Origin: Microbacterium galbinum | GTDB lineage: Bacteria; Actinomycetota; Actinomycetes; Actinomycetales; Microbacteriaceae | NCBI RefSeq assembly: GCF_023101185.1 | Contig: NZ_CP078077.1 | Coordinates: forward strand, 649,630-713,629 | DNA: 64,000 nucleotides | Direction of reading: 5' to 3' | In this document: one piece after another, positions 33,842 to 41,775 of the stretch | Layout of the letters: each line of letters begins with the position of its first letter | Numbering within the stretch: position 1 is the stretch's first letter | Position numbers and translations under genes: made by a program | Notes under the pieces: generated by a model | The model's database searches: none | The model's input: only the letters and a program-made list of their open reading frames with translations | What the model was told of the DNA's origin: nothing

Positions 33842-36007
33842 TCAGGCGCGGCGACGGCGGCGCAGTGCAGCTGCGCCCGCCATCGCGGCACCGGCGGCGA
33901 GCAACCCGCCGGCCAGGAAGAGGGCGGCGGCCGGCACGTCCCCGCCGGTCGTCGCCAGATCGTCCTGGGCGCCTGCATCGGATGCCCCGCCCGACCCCGT
34001 TCCGAAGCCGGAGCCCGAGCCGTTTCCGGGGGTGCCCGGATCCACAGGGTCGACCGGATCCACCGGATCCACCGGGTCCACCGGGTCCACCGGATCCACC
34101 GGATCGACCGGGTCCACGGCGTCCGCGACCGCGACCGGCGCGCTCTCGACGGCCGCCGCGTCCAGTGCGGTCACCACCCAGGTCTCGCCCGCCGCGCGAG
34201 CCGCGGCATCCGCATCGCCGGCACCCGCACCACCGGCATCCGCACCGGCATCCGCACCACCGGCACCCGTGGGCAGCGGATACGCGAACTCCGCCGCACC
34301 CCCGGCCCACACGGTGTCGACCAGCGTCCCCGGAGCGGCCACGATCTCCTCGGCCGTCCCCGTGCCGCGATAGATCGCGTACTGCCGGGCCTCCGCCGCA
34401 TCACCGGCCGCCCAGACGAGGGCGCCATCGTCGACCGCCACATCCGCGGGCGACGCGACCGCGCCGTCGGACAGCCACGGCTTCGCGGGCACGATCGTCG
34501 GGTGCGCGAACGCCTCGCCCTTCAACAGCTCGATCGCGGTGTTCTTCGCCTGGTTCCGGGGCTGCTGGTCGGCGGGCAGCGCGGCGATGTCACTCGGCTT
34601 CATGTCGTTGTAGCTGAACAGCACGCTGCCGTCGATGCCCTCGAGCTTCTGGTTGAAGCGGATCTGGTTCGGAACCTCTTCGGGGTTCATCCACGCGGCC
34701 TCCCAGCCGCCGTTGTTGACGTGCTTGTACAGCGCGTGCCCGACGTAGATCTGGGTGCGGCTCTCGGCCGCGGCATCGCTCCACCACTGCGCGAGCTCCC
34801 CGTAAGGGGCTGCCGCCTGGTCGAAGCTCCAGTAGATCTGCGGGGTGAGGTAGTCGATGAGCTCGTCCTGCACCCAGCCGCGGGTGTCGGCGAAGACGGC
34901 GTTGCTGTAGGTCTGCGACGACCCGACCGGGGTGTTCGACCCGGCAGGGTCGAGGGCCTTGTGCTCCCAGATGCCGAAGGGGCTGATGCCCAGCTGCACG
35001 GCGGTGCCGGCATCCGCGTTGTGCGCGTCGATCGCGCCCGCCACCTGCGTGACGAGACCGGTGATGTTGTCGCGACGCCAGGCCTCGATCCCGTCCTGCG
35101 TGTCGGGGTAGCCGGCCGTGAGCCCGAATTCCTCGAAGGTCGCGCGATCCTCGCCCTGGGCGCCGAAGAAGACGTTCACGCCGTCGACGGTGATCCGGTA
35201 CGGGTAGAAGTAGTCATCGAAGTGGATCGCGTCGACGTCGTAGTTCTCGACGATCTCGGCGACGGATGCCGCGACGTACGCGGGCACCTCGGGCTGCCCC
35301 GGGTCGAGGAAGAGCTTCTCCTCGAAGGACAGCACCCAGTCGGGATGCTGCACGGCGAAGTTGTCGTCGGCGAGGATGCCGGCGCCGTTGAGCGCGGCGA
35401 TGTACTCCGGGATCGTGAGGGCCTTCACCTCGTCGGCGGTGAGGCCGAGGGCCGTGAGGATCGCGGGCGCGGTCATCTTGGTGTTGGTGACCCGGTAGGG
35501 GTTGAGCCACGCGTGGAACTCCATGCCGCGGGCGTGGGTCGCGTCGACCATCTTCTGCAACGGGTCGTAGCCGGGGTCGGTGCCCTGCGGGCCCCCGAGG
35601 AACTCCGACCACGGGTTGAGCTCCGAGGGGTAGTACGCGTCGAGCAGCGGACGCACCTGGAAGATCACGGCGTTCATGTTCCACGACGCGAAGTCGTCGA
35701 GCACGGTGGCGTACTTCGCGTCGAAGTCGGCGGCGTCCGCGGGCTTGCCGAAGTTGAGGTTGCCGATCGTGCCCACCCAGGCGCTCGAGAAGCGCCGATT
35801 CTCGGGCTGGAGCGCGGTGGGGATGCCGACCTGTTCCCCGGAGCCCGGGAAGGTCTCCACCGGATCCGTGCCGTAGCCGTAGGCGCCCGAGGCGTCCTTC
35901 ACGAACTTGTACAGAGGCTCCTCGTCGGGGGCGGCGGCGACGGCCGCGGCCGGGAGGGCGAGCATCAGCAGGGCGGCGGTCGCGGCGGCGGTGGATCTTC
36001 TCAACAT
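33842..36007 (-). CDS. Sortase-anchored GHL10-type (YddW-like) glycosidase
   Basis: The 721-residue precursor has a signal peptide (residues 1-27, cleaved near AAA) and a glycosyl-hydrolase-like family 10 TIM barrel (about 50-450; WVGTIGNLNF, GMEFHAWLNPYR, DAIHFDDYFYPYR, YLTPQIYWSF). A C-terminal module follows, then about nine DPV tripeptides, then LATTG, a membrane helix and RRRRR. LAxTG is the class E sortase motif of actinobacteria, so it is wall-anchored. It probably cuts a cell-surface or environmental polysaccharide. ATG 36007 was chosen for the signal peptide. Confidence 0.85.
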   Translation of the reverse strand: MLRRSTAAATAALLMLALPAAAVAAAPDEEPLYKFVKDASGAYGYGTDPVETFPGSGEQVGIPTALQPENRRFSSAWVGTIGNLNFGKPADAADFDAKYATVLDDFASWNMNAVIFQVRPLLDAYYPSELNPWSEFLGGPQGTDPGYDPLQKMVDATHARGMEFHAWLNPYRVTNTKMTAPAILTALGLTADEVKALTIPEYIAALNGAGILADDNFAVQHPDWVLSFEEKLFLDPGQPEVPAYVAASVAEIVENYDVDAIHFDDYFYPYRITVDGVNVFFGAQGEDRATFEEFGLTAGYPDTQDGIEAWRRDNITGLVTQVAGAIDAHNADAGTAVQLGISPFGIWEHKALDPAGSNTPVGSSQTYSNAVFADTRGWVQDELIDYLTPQIYWSFDQAAAPYGELAQWWSDAAAESRTQIYVGHALYKHVNNGGWEAAWMNPEEVPNQIRFNQKLEGIDGSVLFSYNDMKPSDIAALPADQQPRNQAKNTAIELLKGEAFAHPTIVPAKPWLSDGAVASPADVAVDDGALVWAAGDAAEARQYAIYRGTGTAEEIVAAPGTLVDTVWAGGAAEFAYPLPTGAGGADAGADAGGAGAGDADAAARAAGETWVVTALDAAAVESAPVAVADAVDPVDPVDPVDPVDPVDPVDPVDPVDPGTPGNGSGSGFGTGSGGASDAGAQDDLATTGGDVPAAALFLAGGLLAAGAAMAGAAALRRRRRA
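34045..34120. repeat. 9-bp repeat encoding a DPV spacer
   Basis: About eight to nine units of CC(G/A)G(A/G)TC(C/G)A encode repeated Asp-Pro-Val. They form a stiff spacer between the secreted domains and the wall anchor. Length variation between strains would be expected. Confidence 0.85.
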
Positions 36008-36061
36008 CGAGTCCTCGTTCACTTCGGCGTTCACGGTGATAACCATTTCCACTCTCAGCAT

Positions 36062-36082
36062 TGTTAGTGGAACTAACTAACA
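36062..36082. promoter_or_regulatory. Inverted repeat upstream of the GHL10 gene
   Basis: TGTTAGT (36062-36068) and ACTAACA (36076-36082) are perfect arms seven bases apart, 55 bases upstream of the signal-peptide start. This is a good operator size and position; the regulator is not adjacent. Confidence 0.5.
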
Positions 36083-36124
36083 GCGTGCCACAGCATCCGC
36101 CCGATCACCACCCCCGCTCACGCA

Positions 36125-36159
36125 GAAGGGGCCCGCAGCCGATGGCCGCGAGCCCCTTC
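36125..36159 (-). terminator. Terminator after the FMN reductase gene
   Basis: GAAGGGGC pairs with GCCCCTTC with further imperfect pairs inside, 12 bases beyond the stop at 36171. Confidence 0.65.
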
Positions 36160-36170
36160 GAGACGAGCGA

Positions 36171-36740
36171 TCAGCTGACAGGGCTGAGCGTCTTCGCGAT
36201 GTGCGTGTGCACGGCGGTGAGCCACGAGAGGAGGAACTCGGTCGTCGACTCGTCGGTGACCTCGCCATCATCGGTGATCAGTCCCTCGCGCATGTGCACG
36301 TAGGCCTCCGGCTGCGCGAGTTCCGGCGACGCCAGGAAGGAGAGGATCGAGCGCAGGTGCTGCTGCGCGACGGCGGTACCGATCGCACCGACCGAGGCGC
36401 CGATCACGGCGGACGGCTTGCCCGCGAAGCTGTTCTGGCCCCACGGGCGGCTCGCGGTGTCGAGCGCGTTCTTCAGCACGCCCGGCACCGAGCGGTTGTA
36501 CTCGGGGGTGATGACGATGATCGCATCGGAGGCCTCGATCGCCTCCTTGAACGACGCGGCCTCGGCCGGGATCGCACCGTCGTTGTCGGCCGAGTAGAAG
36601 GGCAGGTCGACGAGCGGGATCTCGGTGAGGTTCAGGCCCGCCTGCGGGGCGAGCTTCACGAGCGCCTTCGACAGGCGGCGGTTGATCGAGGTCGAGGAGA
36701 TGCTGCCGACGAGGAAGCCGACGTCGTACGTGGTGGTCAT
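36171..36740 (-). CDS. NADPH-dependent FMN reductase
   Basis: The 189-residue flavodoxin-like protein has GSISSTSINRRL near the start for the FMN phosphate and TPEYNRSVPGVLKNALD for flavin and NADPH contacts, matching the NADPH-dependent FMN/azo/chromate reductase family. It reduces FMN or quinones in the cytosol and may protect against redox stress. A 14-bp palindrome lies 20 bases upstream of ATG 36740, so a MarR-like redox sensor may regulate it. Confidence 0.88.
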   Translation of the reverse strand: MTTTYDVGFLVGSISSTSINRRLSKALVKLAPQAGLNLTEIPLVDLPFYSADNDGAIPAEAASFKEAIEASDAIIVITPEYNRSVPGVLKNALDTASRPWGQNSFAGKPSAVIGASVGAIGTAVAQQHLRSILSFLASPELAQPEAYVHMREGLITDDGEVTDESTTEFLLSWLTAVHTHIAKTLSPVS

Positions 36741-36759
36741 GAGGGGTCCTTCCCAATTA

Positions 36760-36773
36760 CATGCAATTGCATG
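36760..36773. promoter_or_regulatory. MarR-type palindromic operator
   Basis: CATGCAATTGCATG is a perfect 14-bp palindrome in an AT-rich patch between the divergent FMN reductase and GH114 genes. Its size and TTGCA half-sites resemble MarR-family operators. Confidence 0.6.
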
Positions 36774-36845
36774 AATATGAAACCACGTCCGCGGCATCCG
36801 CATTCCCGAATCGTCCGAGCAGGATCGCCCAGTAGATTTGCTCTC

Positions 36846-37667
36846 ATGCGCGCCCGCCCCACCTCCGCTCTCATGATCGCTGTGCTGACGGTCGCCGCGC
36901 TCGCGGGGTGCGCCACCACGGACGCCCCGGCATCCGGATCCTCCAGCGCGCCACCCGCCGGCGCCGCGCCCGACTACCAGCTGGGCGGCGCCTACGCACC
37001 GGCATCCGGGGTCGGGATCGTCGGGCGCGATCGCGCGGCCGAGCCCGCCGACGGCGTGTACTCGATCTGCTACGTCAACGGATTCCAGACGCAGCCCGGC
37101 GAACTCGACCTCTGGGACGACGACCTGCTGCTGCAGCGCGACGGCGCGCCGGTCTTCGACCCGGACTGGCCCGATGAGGCTCTCGTCGACACCTCGACGC
37201 CCGCGCAGCGCGAGCGCATCGCCGCCCTGGTCACCCCGTGGATCGAGGGATGCGCGGACGCCGGGTTCGACGCGGTCGAATTCGACAACCTCGACTCGTA
37301 CACCCGGTCCGACGGTGCCCTCACGCTCGAGGGGAACCTCGCCCTCGCGACACTGCTCGTCGACGCCGCGCACGGTGCCGGTCTCGCCGCCGGCCAGAAG
37401 AACGCCGCCGAGGATGCCGTGGTGCTGCACGACGAGGCGGGATTCGACTTCGCCGTGACCGAGGAGTGCGCCGCCTACGAGGAGTGCTCGGCGTACACCG
37501 ATGTCTACGGCGAGGCCGTGATCGACATCGAGTACAGCGACGAGCTGCCCCGCACCTTCGCCGAGATGTGCGCCGACGACGAGTCGCCCGCCTCGATGGT
37601 GCTGCGCGACCGGAACCTCGTGACCCCCGGCGACGAGGCGTACGTGTTCGAGACCTGCGCCGGCTGA
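36846..37667 (+). CDS. GH114 endo-alpha-1,4-polygalactosaminidase-like lipoprotein
   Basis: The 273-residue precursor has a lipobox LAALAGC (Cys about residue 22), a Ser/Ala/Pro spacer, and a GH114/TM1410-like barrel: YQLGGAY, CYVNGFQTQP, and the likely catalytic glutamate in FDAVEFDNLD. GH114 enzymes cut galactosamine-rich polysaccharides. With the wall-anchored GHL10 enzyme next door, this suggests attack on an amino-sugar exopolymer. The first unit of a 19-bp repeat contains its stop codon. Confidence 0.82.
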   Translation: MRARPTSALMIAVLTVAALAGCATTDAPASGSSSAPPAGAAPDYQLGGAYAPASGVGIVGRDRAAEPADGVYSICYVNGFQTQPGELDLWDDDLLLQRDGAPVFDPDWPDEALVDTSTPAQRERIAALVTPWIEGCADAGFDAVEFDNLDSYTRSDGALTLEGNLALATLLVDAAHGAGLAAGQKNAAEDAVVLHDEAGFDFAVTEECAAYEECSAYTDVYGEAVIDIEYSDELPRTFAEMCADDESPASMVLRDRNLVTPGDEAYVFETCAG

Positions 37668-37718
37668 TCTCTTCGGTGCGGGCTGATCTCTTCGACGCCG
37701 GCTGACCTCTTCGGTGCG
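37662..37718. repeat. 19-bp tandem repeat straddling the GH114 stop
   Basis: GGCTGATCTCTTCGG-type units start at 37662, 37681 and 37700. The first includes the TGA stop codon of the GH114 gene. The rest lies in the spacer before the next gene. Confidence 0.8.
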
Positions 37719-37741
37719 GGCCGCGCCGATACGGTGGGGGC

Positions 37742-38698
37742 ATGCCCACGGATGCACGCGTGATCGCGATCCTCGAAGAACTGCCCGACCTCGCGGACGC
37801 GGGCGAACAGGACGGACGCCGGTGGTTCGCCCGGTGGAACGAGGGCGCGGTTCGGCTGCTCGACGATCAGCTGAGCGAGGTGAACGGCCGGGCTCTCGCG
37901 CTCACCGACGAGGTGCGTGTGCGCGCGGCATCCGCCCTCGATCGCCTGGTGCTCACCGCCGGCGGCGACACCGTCCTCGTCGGCGACGACACCGTCACGG
38001 TCACGGGCCTCTCGATTGACGCGGCCGCGTTCGTCGGCGATCTCGTCGTCGCCACCGCGCCGGGTGACGACGGCGGGCATCGGGTGCTGCTGCTCGACCA
38101 CGCGACGGGGGCGCTACTCGATGAGCAGGCCGTCGACGCCGACGATGCGATGGCCGTCGTGCACCGGCATCCGATCGATCCGGTCGCCGTGATCGAGCTC
38201 GCGATGGGGCAGGACGGATGCCTCGCCCTCCGCGTCGATGTCGATGTCGATGCCTCCAGTCCGGCGGGGGCGCAACTGCGGCTGACCGAGATCCTCTCAG
38301 GACACGACCCGGTGATCGCCGGGTTCCGCGCCGCCGGGGACCGGCTGCTGATGGCTCCCTACCCGAGCGATCCCGAGACCGCCCGGGTGTTCGCGTGGCC
38401 GTCACTCGACGAGGTCGGTCAGGTGTCGGCCGCCGACATCGATGCGGAGTACGGTTTCGGACTCGCCGCCTGCTGGGTCGACGACGACCGGGCGGCGCTC
38501 GTCGCACCGGAGGACGCGCTCGTGCTCACCGGTTCGGCGCTCGACTCCGCCGTGCGGGTCGACCTGTCGCAGATGCTCGGCGACGACGCGGAGATCGAAT
38601 CGCTCACCCCTCTCGCCCCCGGCCGCATCGCCGCGGGTGTCTGGGCCCCGGACGGGCGATCGACACGGGTGATCGAGTTCGCGGCACCGCGCGACTGA
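37742..38698 (+). CDS. Hypothetical protein, beta-rich
   Basis: I do not recognise this 318-residue protein. It has no signal peptide or membrane helix. It is rich in Asp, Val and Ala with repeated short strand-turn units (VGDLVVATAPG, HRVLLLDHATGALL, GDRLLMAPYPSD), resembling a WD/PQQ-like beta-propeller of low conservation. Codon use is typical of its neighbours, so it is a real gene. It may sit in a short operon with the following 58-residue ORF. Confidence 0.65.
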   Translation: MPTDARVIAILEELPDLADAGEQDGRRWFARWNEGAVRLLDDQLSEVNGRALALTDEVRVRAASALDRLVLTAGGDTVLVGDDTVTVTGLSIDAAAFVGDLVVATAPGDDGGHRVLLLDHATGALLDEQAVDADDAMAVVHRHPIDPVAVIELAMGQDGCLALRVDVDVDASSPAGAQLRLTEILSGHDPVIAGFRAAGDRLLMAPYPSDPETARVFAWPSLDEVGQVSAADIDAEYGFGLAACWVDDDRAALVAPEDALVLTGSALDSAVRVDLSQMLGDDAEIESLTPLAPGRIAAGVWAPDGRSTRVIEFAAPRD

Positions 38699-38811
38699 GG
38701 CGAGCGACACCCTTTCGTCCGCCTGTCAACGGGCGGGTGCCGATCGAGACGATGCGCGAGGCTGGGCATCCGCCCGGATCGACCGGCGGCCCGTCGACGA
38801 GAGGACAACCC

Positions 38812-38988
38812 ATGAGCGACCCGAAAGCGTACCCCGACGACAGCGGCCCCTACGACGCCGCCGCGGATGCCGCCGCCGAACCCGCCGACGACGGCAAGGT
38901 CTTCACGGCCGACGAGGGCTCCGATCACGGCGCCCCGCACGACGGGGAGCAGGATCCGCTCGATCAGAGCGACAGCCTCGAGCGCTGA
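38812..38988 (+). CDS. Small acidic hypothetical protein
   Basis: The 58-residue, very acidic, probably disordered protein has GAGAGGA upstream and ATG 38812. It has no recognised domain. Similar short acidic ORFs are common and unexplained in this family of bacteria. Confidence 0.5.
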   Translation: MSDPKAYPDDSGPYDAAADAAAEPADDGKVFTADEGSDHGAPHDGEQDPLDQSDSLER

Positions 38989-39056
38989 GACGCGCATCTC
39001 GCTGAACCCCGCGCCGCGCTACGCCCCGCACCTCGTCGAAACCCACCGAGCGCGAC

Positions 39057-39085
39057 GAGACCCACCGAGCACCTCGGTGGGTCTC
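39057..39085. terminator. Terminator hairpin at a convergent junction
   Basis: GAGACCCACCGAG pairs perfectly with CTCGGTGGGTCTC around a three-base loop between the converging 38988 and 39121 gene ends. A partial direct copy of the left arm lies just before (39038-39050). The GAGACCCACC arm recurs in the hairpin at 61184-61225. Confidence 0.8.
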
Positions 39086-39120
39086 GATGCGTCCGAGCGG
39101 CACCGCGAGGGTGCCGAGGG

Positions 39121-39333
39121 TCAGATACGGTCGTCCTCGACGACCGTCGTCGTGCCACGGGTGCGACCGCGACGGGAGACCATGACGATGATTCCGATGA
39201 TGGCCGTGATCGCTCCGGCGGCCATGAGGATGTAGCCGACGAGGTCGAGGTTCACCCAGTCCAGCTGCACGTTCAGTGCGAACGCGAGGATCGCGCCGAT
39301 CACGAAGAGGACGATTCCGGTTCCGATGCTCAT
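39121..39333 (-). CDS. DUF6458-type small membrane protein
   Basis: The 70-residue protein has two membrane helices (about residues 5-22 and 30-50) and a basic/acidic tail ending in VVEDDRI. Length and GTGIVLFVIGAILAFAL match the DUF6458 family, of unknown function, found across actinobacteria. Confidence 0.75.
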   Translation of the reverse strand: MSIGTGIVLFVIGAILAFALNVQLDWVNLDLVGYILMAAGAITAIIGIIVMVSRRGRTRGTTTVVEDDRI

Positions 39334-39472
39334 GAGAGTGCTCCTTCCGGCATCCGACGATGCCGTCGCACTTCATGCTCCCGGAATACCCCGGGCTCCG
39401 GAAAGGGCTTGACTTCGGCGCAGGCGTCGGGGCGCCCCGCGACGACGGCGCCGCATTCACGGAGACCGCGGT

Positions 39473-40066
39473 TCACCCGTCTCCGCGCCCGAGCATCCGG
39501 AAGTGCCGTTCCAGCATGGTCCGCGCGCGAGCACCCGCATCGGAGTCCGTGCTCCACAGCAGACGCAGCGCGAGCCCGTCGAGCAGCGCGTGGAGACGGT
39601 CGCCCTCGAAGGCGGCGTCGACCGACGCGGGCACCTCGCCCACGCGTACGAGTTCTGCGATGGCGGCGTCGCACACCCGCCGCACGCCGCCGCTGAGCTC
39701 GCGCACCGAGGGAGCCAGCGAGCCGTCGGTCAGCGCCAGGCTGCCCAGCTGGAGCTGCACCATCAGCTCGGTGCGCCGCACCTCGTCGAGAGGGAGGAGT
39801 TCCTCGAGCATCGCGATCACGAAGCGCCCACCGTCGCCGTCGAGGCGCCGCAGGCGATCGGCGACAGCGGAGCGGATCCCGTCCAGGCAGAACGACCGCA
39901 GGGCCGCCTGCGTCGGGAAGGCGCGGCGGAGGGATGCCGTCGCGAGCCCCGCCTCCTCGGCGACCTTCCGCACCGAGAGCGCGACGAGGCCGTCCCGCGC
40001 GAGCACGCGCATCGCCGCCTCGCCGATCTCACGGTCGCGCTGCGCGTGGTCGATCAGCTTGGGCAT
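39473..40066 (-). CDS. TetR-family regulator
   Basis: The 197-residue protein has a TetR helix-turn-helix at residues about 10-55 (LSVRKVAEEAGLATASLRRAF) and a BetI-like C-terminal domain. It lies four bases after a membrane-protein gene in the same direction, so the pair is an operon. A palindromic site upstream of that operon is a likely autoregulatory target. Confidence 0.85.
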   Translation of the reverse strand: MPKLIDHAQRDREIGEAAMRVLARDGLVALSVRKVAEEAGLATASLRRAFPTQAALRSFCLDGIRSAVADRLRRLDGDGGRFVIAMLEELLPLDEVRRTELMVQLQLGSLALTDGSLAPSVRELSGGVRRVCDAAIAELVRVGEVPASVDAAFEGDRLHALLDGLALRLLWSTDSDAGARARTMLERHFRMLGRGDG

Positions 40067-40070
40067 GTCC

Positions 40071-40619
40071 TCACCGTACCGGGGCGGCCTCCGCGGGCGC
40101 CTTCTTCGGCCAGAGCGTGTAACTGACGGCCCAGATCACGTCGACCGCCAGGACGATGCCGAGGATCCGGAAGAACCCGAGCAACTCGGCCGTGCGGTCG
40201 GGAGCCGCCACGATGGCGATGAGTCCCCCGAGGATCGCGGCCGCGATGGCGACCGCGAGCGCGGTGCGCGCCACGTCCTTCCAGCAGGCCACCGTGTACG
40301 CCGCCCCCGTGAGCGGAGCACGGCGCGGCGCCCCGCGGAACCGCGTCGCGAACTTCGCGTCCAGCCACGCGATCATCCGATGCCCGTAGGCGATCGAGAT
40401 ACCGATGTAGAGGGCGGCGAGACCGTGGTGCCAGGATGCCGTCGCCCCGCCGAGGAGGTCGACCGTGACGAGCGTCAGGAGCACGAGATCGATGAGCGGT
40501 GCGGCGACGAGGAATCCGACGCCGAGCCTCGGCCGGCGAAGCGGGTACCGCGCGACGAGGCCGGCGACGATCGCGACCCAGAACGCGATCTCGCAGGCGA
40601 TGATGGCGACGAGGATCAT
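40071..40619 (-). CDS. Integral membrane protein, YmcC-like
   Basis: The 182-residue protein has about five membrane helices and ends in LWPKKAPAEAAPVR. It resembles the loosely described YmcC-type membrane proteins of Gram-positive bacteria; function unknown. Its ATG at 40619 overlaps as ATGA with the stop of a ten-codon upstream ORF. The TetR gene follows, so it may be exported-compound- or stress-controlled. Confidence 0.7.
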   Translation of the reverse strand: MILVAIIACEIAFWVAIVAGLVARYPLRRPRLGVGFLVAAPLIDLVLLTLVTVDLLGGATASWHHGLAALYIGISIAYGHRMIAWLDAKFATRFRGAPRRAPLTGAAYTVACWKDVARTALAVAIAAAILGGLIAIVAAPDRTAELLGFFRILGIVLAVDVIWAVSYTLWPKKAPAEAAPVR

Positions 40620-40648
40620 CGGCGCGGACCCGGGGTGCGTGTATTCAT
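40616..40648 (-). CDS. Possible ten-residue leader peptide
   Basis: ATG 40648 opens a ten-codon frame (MNTRTPGPRR) whose TGA overlaps the membrane-protein ATG. TAACTT (40655-40660 on the minus strand) lies six bases upstream, where a -10 would make this ATG the first base of a leaderless mRNA. The main gene has no strong ribosome site of its own, so it may depend on this coupling. It is a prediction only. Confidence 0.35.
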   Translation of the reverse strand: MNTRTPGPRR

Positions 40649-40657
40649 GGCGTTAAG

Positions 40658-40675
40658 TTAGCACAGTCGTACTAA
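40658..40675. promoter_or_regulatory. TetR-type operator
   Basis: TTAGCACAGTCGTACTAA is an 18-base imperfect palindrome (outer TTAG/CTAA perfect) directly at the predicted promoter of the membrane-protein/TetR operon. It is a good candidate for autoregulation. Confidence 0.6.
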
Positions 40676-40718
40676 AACGTCGGCAGGCAGGTGCCGGTGC
40701 CGCATCGACGCCTGACGC

Positions 40719-41684
40719 CTAGGCTCGGCGGGGCGCGGCGGTGGAGGCCCGCACGATGAGCTGCGAGCTGAGCGTCGCGGCCTCTCCGACCACGGCGCCC
40801 GCGATCGCCTGCAGCAGCAGGTCGACACCGAGAGCGCCGCTGCGCTCGATCGGCATCTGCACGGTGGTGAGGCCCGGGGTCACGGCGCCGGCGAGATCGA
40901 TGTCGTCGATGCCGACCAGGCTCACGTCGTCGGGGCAGGTGAGTCCGAGGTCGAGGAGCCCCGCCTCGAGGCCGATCGCGACGAGGTCGTTGTAGGCGAC
41001 GACGGCGGTCGCTCCGCTGGCCGCGGCGAGCGCGGCGGCGGCGCGGCCTCCCTGGATCGACGCCTCGTGGTGGCTGAGCCGGGTGAGACGGATGCCGTGG
41101 CGATCGCACGCGCGCTCGATGGTGTCGTATCGACGGGCGTCCGCCCACGAACCGCGGGGACCGGAGGCGTAGGCGATGTGCTCGTGCCCGAGCGCGAAGA
41201 GGTGCTCGATCGCCTGCGCGGGGCCGTGCTCGGCGTCCATGAGCACGCTGGGGATGCCGTCGATCTGTCGGTTGACGACGACCGAGGGGGTGCCGCCGAT
41301 GAGGGCCGTGACGTCGGCATCGGGCAGGCGCGGAGAGCAGAGCAGGATGCCGTCGAGCTTGCGGGCCTGCTCGATCTGCTCGCGCTCGCGGCGCAGGTCC
41401 TCGTCGGCATCGAACAGCACGATGCGATGGCGCCCGTGCCACGCCTGGCCCTGGATGGCCTTCAGGAGCTTGCCGTAGACGGGGTTGGCGACGTCGGGCA
41501 CGATCACGCCGAAGGTGCGGGTGGCGGTGCCCGCCTGGGGGTTCGCGTAGCCCAGGTCGGCGGCGGCTTCGAGCACGCGCTCGCGGGTGGTGGGGGCGAG
41601 GCGGTCGGGTTCTCCGAAGGCGCGTGATGCCGTGGCGATCGATACGCCTGCGCGCTTCGCCACGTCCGTCAATGTCGCTGCCAC
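40719..41684 (-). CDS. LacI-family regulator of the hexuronate operon
   Basis: The 321-residue protein has a LacI helix-turn-helix (TLTDVAKRAGVSIATASRAF, residues about 4-23) and a sugar-binding domain. GTG 41684 is preferred, seven bases after GGAGG; the longer frame would start inside the promoter. It is divergent from uxuB, whose promoter contains a TTGTACAA palindrome. It should repress the L-gulonate/hexuronate operon until an acid sugar or its product binds. Confidence 0.88.
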   Translation of the reverse strand: MAATLTDVAKRAGVSIATASRAFGEPDRLAPTTRERVLEAAADLGYANPQAGTATRTFGVIVPDVANPVYGKLLKAIQGQAWHGRHRIVLFDADEDLRREREQIEQARKLDGILLCSPRLPDADVTALIGGTPSVVVNRQIDGIPSVLMDAEHGPAQAIEHLFALGHEHIAYASGPRGSWADARRYDTIERACDRHGIRLTRLSHHEASIQGGRAAAALAAASGATAVVAYNDLVAIGLEAGLLDLGLTCPDDVSLVGIDDIDLAGAVTPGLTTVQMPIERSGALGVDLLLQAIAGAVVGEAATLSSQLIVRASTAAPRRA

Positions 41685-41739
41685 GTCCACCCCTCCGGTT
41701 GCCGCAATCCTATGGCACGTTCCCCACCATGAAACGGGC

Positions 41740-41768
41740 TTGACAAGTTTGTACAACTCATACACACT
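41740..41768 (+). promoter_or_regulatory. uxuB promoter with embedded LacI-type operator
   Basis: TTGACA (41740-41745) and CACACT (41763-41768) are 17 bases apart, and ATG follows seven bases later with no ribosome site, so the mRNA is probably leaderless. TTGTACAA (41749-41756), a perfect palindrome of the type used by KdgR-like LacI repressors, lies in the spacer. Confidence 0.65.
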
Positions 41769-41775
41769 GCTTTAC

